The notes beneath the pieces are model-generated. The model saw nothing but the letters and a program-made list of their open reading frames with translations. It did no database searches and had not been told where the DNA came from. From Cymbomonas tetramitiformis (taxonomy: Eukaryota; Chlorophyta; Pyramimonadophyceae; Pyramimonadales; Pyramimonadaceae): a stretch of 64,000 nucleotides of DNA. Positions 62,932-64,000 of the stretch are shown piece by piece. Where the stretch lies: contig LGRX02024727.1 in assembly GCA_001247695.2 (NCBI GenBank), positions 55,869 to 119,868 on the forward strand. The letters run 5' to 3'. Every line of letters begins with the position of its first letter. The stretch's first letter is position 1. A program made the translations under genes and the position numbers.

Positions 62932-63957
62932 GTGTTGCATTACACGCGAGGGATGGTAACAGCAGATAGCCCCCTCACGGAGACGGAGGTACGGCGGGCG
63001 CGGGAGGTGGCAAAGGAGCATTTGTGGGAGCACGCCGCGATCATGGAAGATAAGGGCCCGGCGAAGATGCTTACATTCAACATGCGTCTGGCGGTGGTGC
63101 ACCTGTTCCGGCAAGAATACTATCTAGGGGATGTGGGTGCGGCCATGGAGTTTTGGGTGGAACGAGGTATTCAGCGGGCGAAAGGAATCGTGAAAGACTC
63201 TCACGTCAAGAACAAGCCTGTGGAGGCCATCATGAATGGGACGTGCGAGAAGCTCGCCCTGGAGGCATATGTAAGCTTGCATCCAACAATGCGCTCCCTA
63301 CCGGAGTTAGCCAACGAGGTTTACCCCAGCCAAGCAGCGGTCGTCTCGGTTGGGCTTGTGGACCCAGCCGCGGAGGCTAAGACATCTCCTTGCTATTTCA
63401 TGGGTACCGGCAGGCGCGTAGCTCACGACGCACCCGTCCTCGCAAGCTGCTTAGCACAACTGCAGCATTTGGTTGGCATGTTGCACCCCCGGCAGCAGGG
63501 CGCACAGGCAGTATGCACGTGCGATATCATTGTGTACTTGAGGATGTCCCTGAATCTGGAGGAATTCACGTCTTCCTTGTACACGAGGGCGGAGAAGCGA
63601 GTCTCCTACAACGTTTCCATCTCGGACACTGGCTTCGGGAACATGCTCCCGACTGGGCTGGACTCCCTATCAGAATTCCCATATGCGAAGGTCCTTGCAT
63701 ACTACCTGGTGATAGACACCGAGAGCCAGCATACGGTGTGCCGTTTGGCCAGTTTGCGAGCGTACCGTCAGGTAGAAGATGAATATATGGAGAACCAAGG
63801 AATCACTGTGCTCGCCAGAAATGATTACGTAGAGCTGCTACTGCCATGCGCGCTCATCGGAACGAAGGCATTATTCGTTGAAACAAAGAATAAAGACACG
63901 GGCGCCAACCTCTACCATGCGGTGCACCTGCTGCGTGAGATCCAAGGCATTCATTGA
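62932..63957 (+). CDS. Second Tnp2-like transposase, C-terminal part (DUF4218-like)
   Basis: 341 codons to TGA at 63955. FNMRLAVVHLFRQEYYLGDV followed by AMEFWVERGIQRAKGIVKDS and NKPVEAIMNGTCEKLALEAY corresponds to the LL..FGP...WM..FE..NG..K..V.N...P..SI pattern of DUF4218. The last third (YAKVLAYYLVIDTESQHTVC, YVELLLPCALIGTKALFVET) may be the counterpart of DUF4216. No PHD finger follows, in contrast with the element at 28-36 kb. Confidence 0.6.
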   Translation: MLHYTRGMVTADSPLTETEVRRAREVAKEHLWEHAAIMEDKGPAKMLTFNMRLAVVHLFRQEYYLGDVGAAMEFWVERGIQRAKGIVKDSHVKNKPVEAIMNGTCEKLALEAYVSLHPTMRSLPELANEVYPSQAAVVSVGLVDPAAEAKTSPCYFMGTGRRVAHDAPVLASCLAQLQHLVGMLHPRQQGAQAVCTCDIIVYLRMSLNLEEFTSSLYTRAEKRVSYNVSISDTGFGNMLPTGLDSLSEFPYAKVLAYYLVIDTESQHTVCRLASLRAYRQVEDEYMENQGITVLARNDYVELLLPCALIGTKALFVETKNKDTGANLYHAVHLLREIQGIH

Positions 63958-64000
63958 TCCCCTTCCGCGCGTCGTTCAGGTAATAAGAATGTGAACTTTC

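Overview
The window looks like nuclear DNA of a transposon-rich unicellular eukaryote, probably an alga. It has spliceosomal GT-AG introns, several superfamilies of eukaryotic transposable elements nested in one another, long tandem repeats, and two AT-rich fragments that resemble an integrated DNA virus of protists (polinton-like virus, virophage or giant virus). No ribosomal RNA, CRISPR array or bacterial operon is visible. Most of the coding sequence belongs to mobile elements. The species cannot be named from the sequence alone.

Layout. 1-2033 (minus): end of a GC-rich retroelement polyprotein with a retropepsin-like motif, running off the left edge. 2.7-5.5 kb (plus): AT-rich ORFs ending in a Ulp1/SENP-like cysteine protease, then an array of short palindromic repeats. 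7-10.9 kb: relics, including a DUF4216-like exon of a CACTA transposase, and more tandem repeats. 11.1-19.3 kb (plus): a LINE (AP endonuclease, reverse transcriptase, RNase H, zinc knuckle) split by a 1.09-kb DNA transposon with a TCAG target duplication and carrying a small foldback element near its 3' end. 19.34-21.48 kb: virus-like fragment A (adenine methyltransferase and small genes). 21.5-27.9 kb: mostly noncoding tandem arrays. 27,946-41,147: a complete-looking 13.2-kb CACTA (EnSpm) element with terminal inverted repeats, a 3-bp AAC duplication, subterminal repeats, a 19-exon Tnp2 transposase gene (minus) ending in a PHD finger, and a 4-exon second gene (plus). 41.2-45.7 kb: virus-like fragment B (tyrosine recombinase and fibre-like virion proteins). 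46.2-64 kb (plus): a GC-rich cluster with a protein-kinase-like gene, two MYND zinc-finger genes, an OTU-protease protein, an unknown multi-exon gene and a second Tnp2-like transposase. Some units share a 3' hairpin motif, suggesting a large cargo-carrying transposon.

Most notable: (1) in the 13.2-kb element the motif vocabulary of the subterminal repeats (CAATATGT / TTGAACACATATTG / ATGTTGCA) fills essentially every intron of both genes; (2) two unrelated genes grew by tandem duplication of an exon plus its intron, each exon phase-symmetric; (3) the two viral fragments share a family of TTACCG...CGGTAA hairpins at gene 3' ends and AT-only promoters; (4) four apparent frameshifts in otherwise good ORFs fall in 6-7-nt homopolymers, so these elements may be intact.
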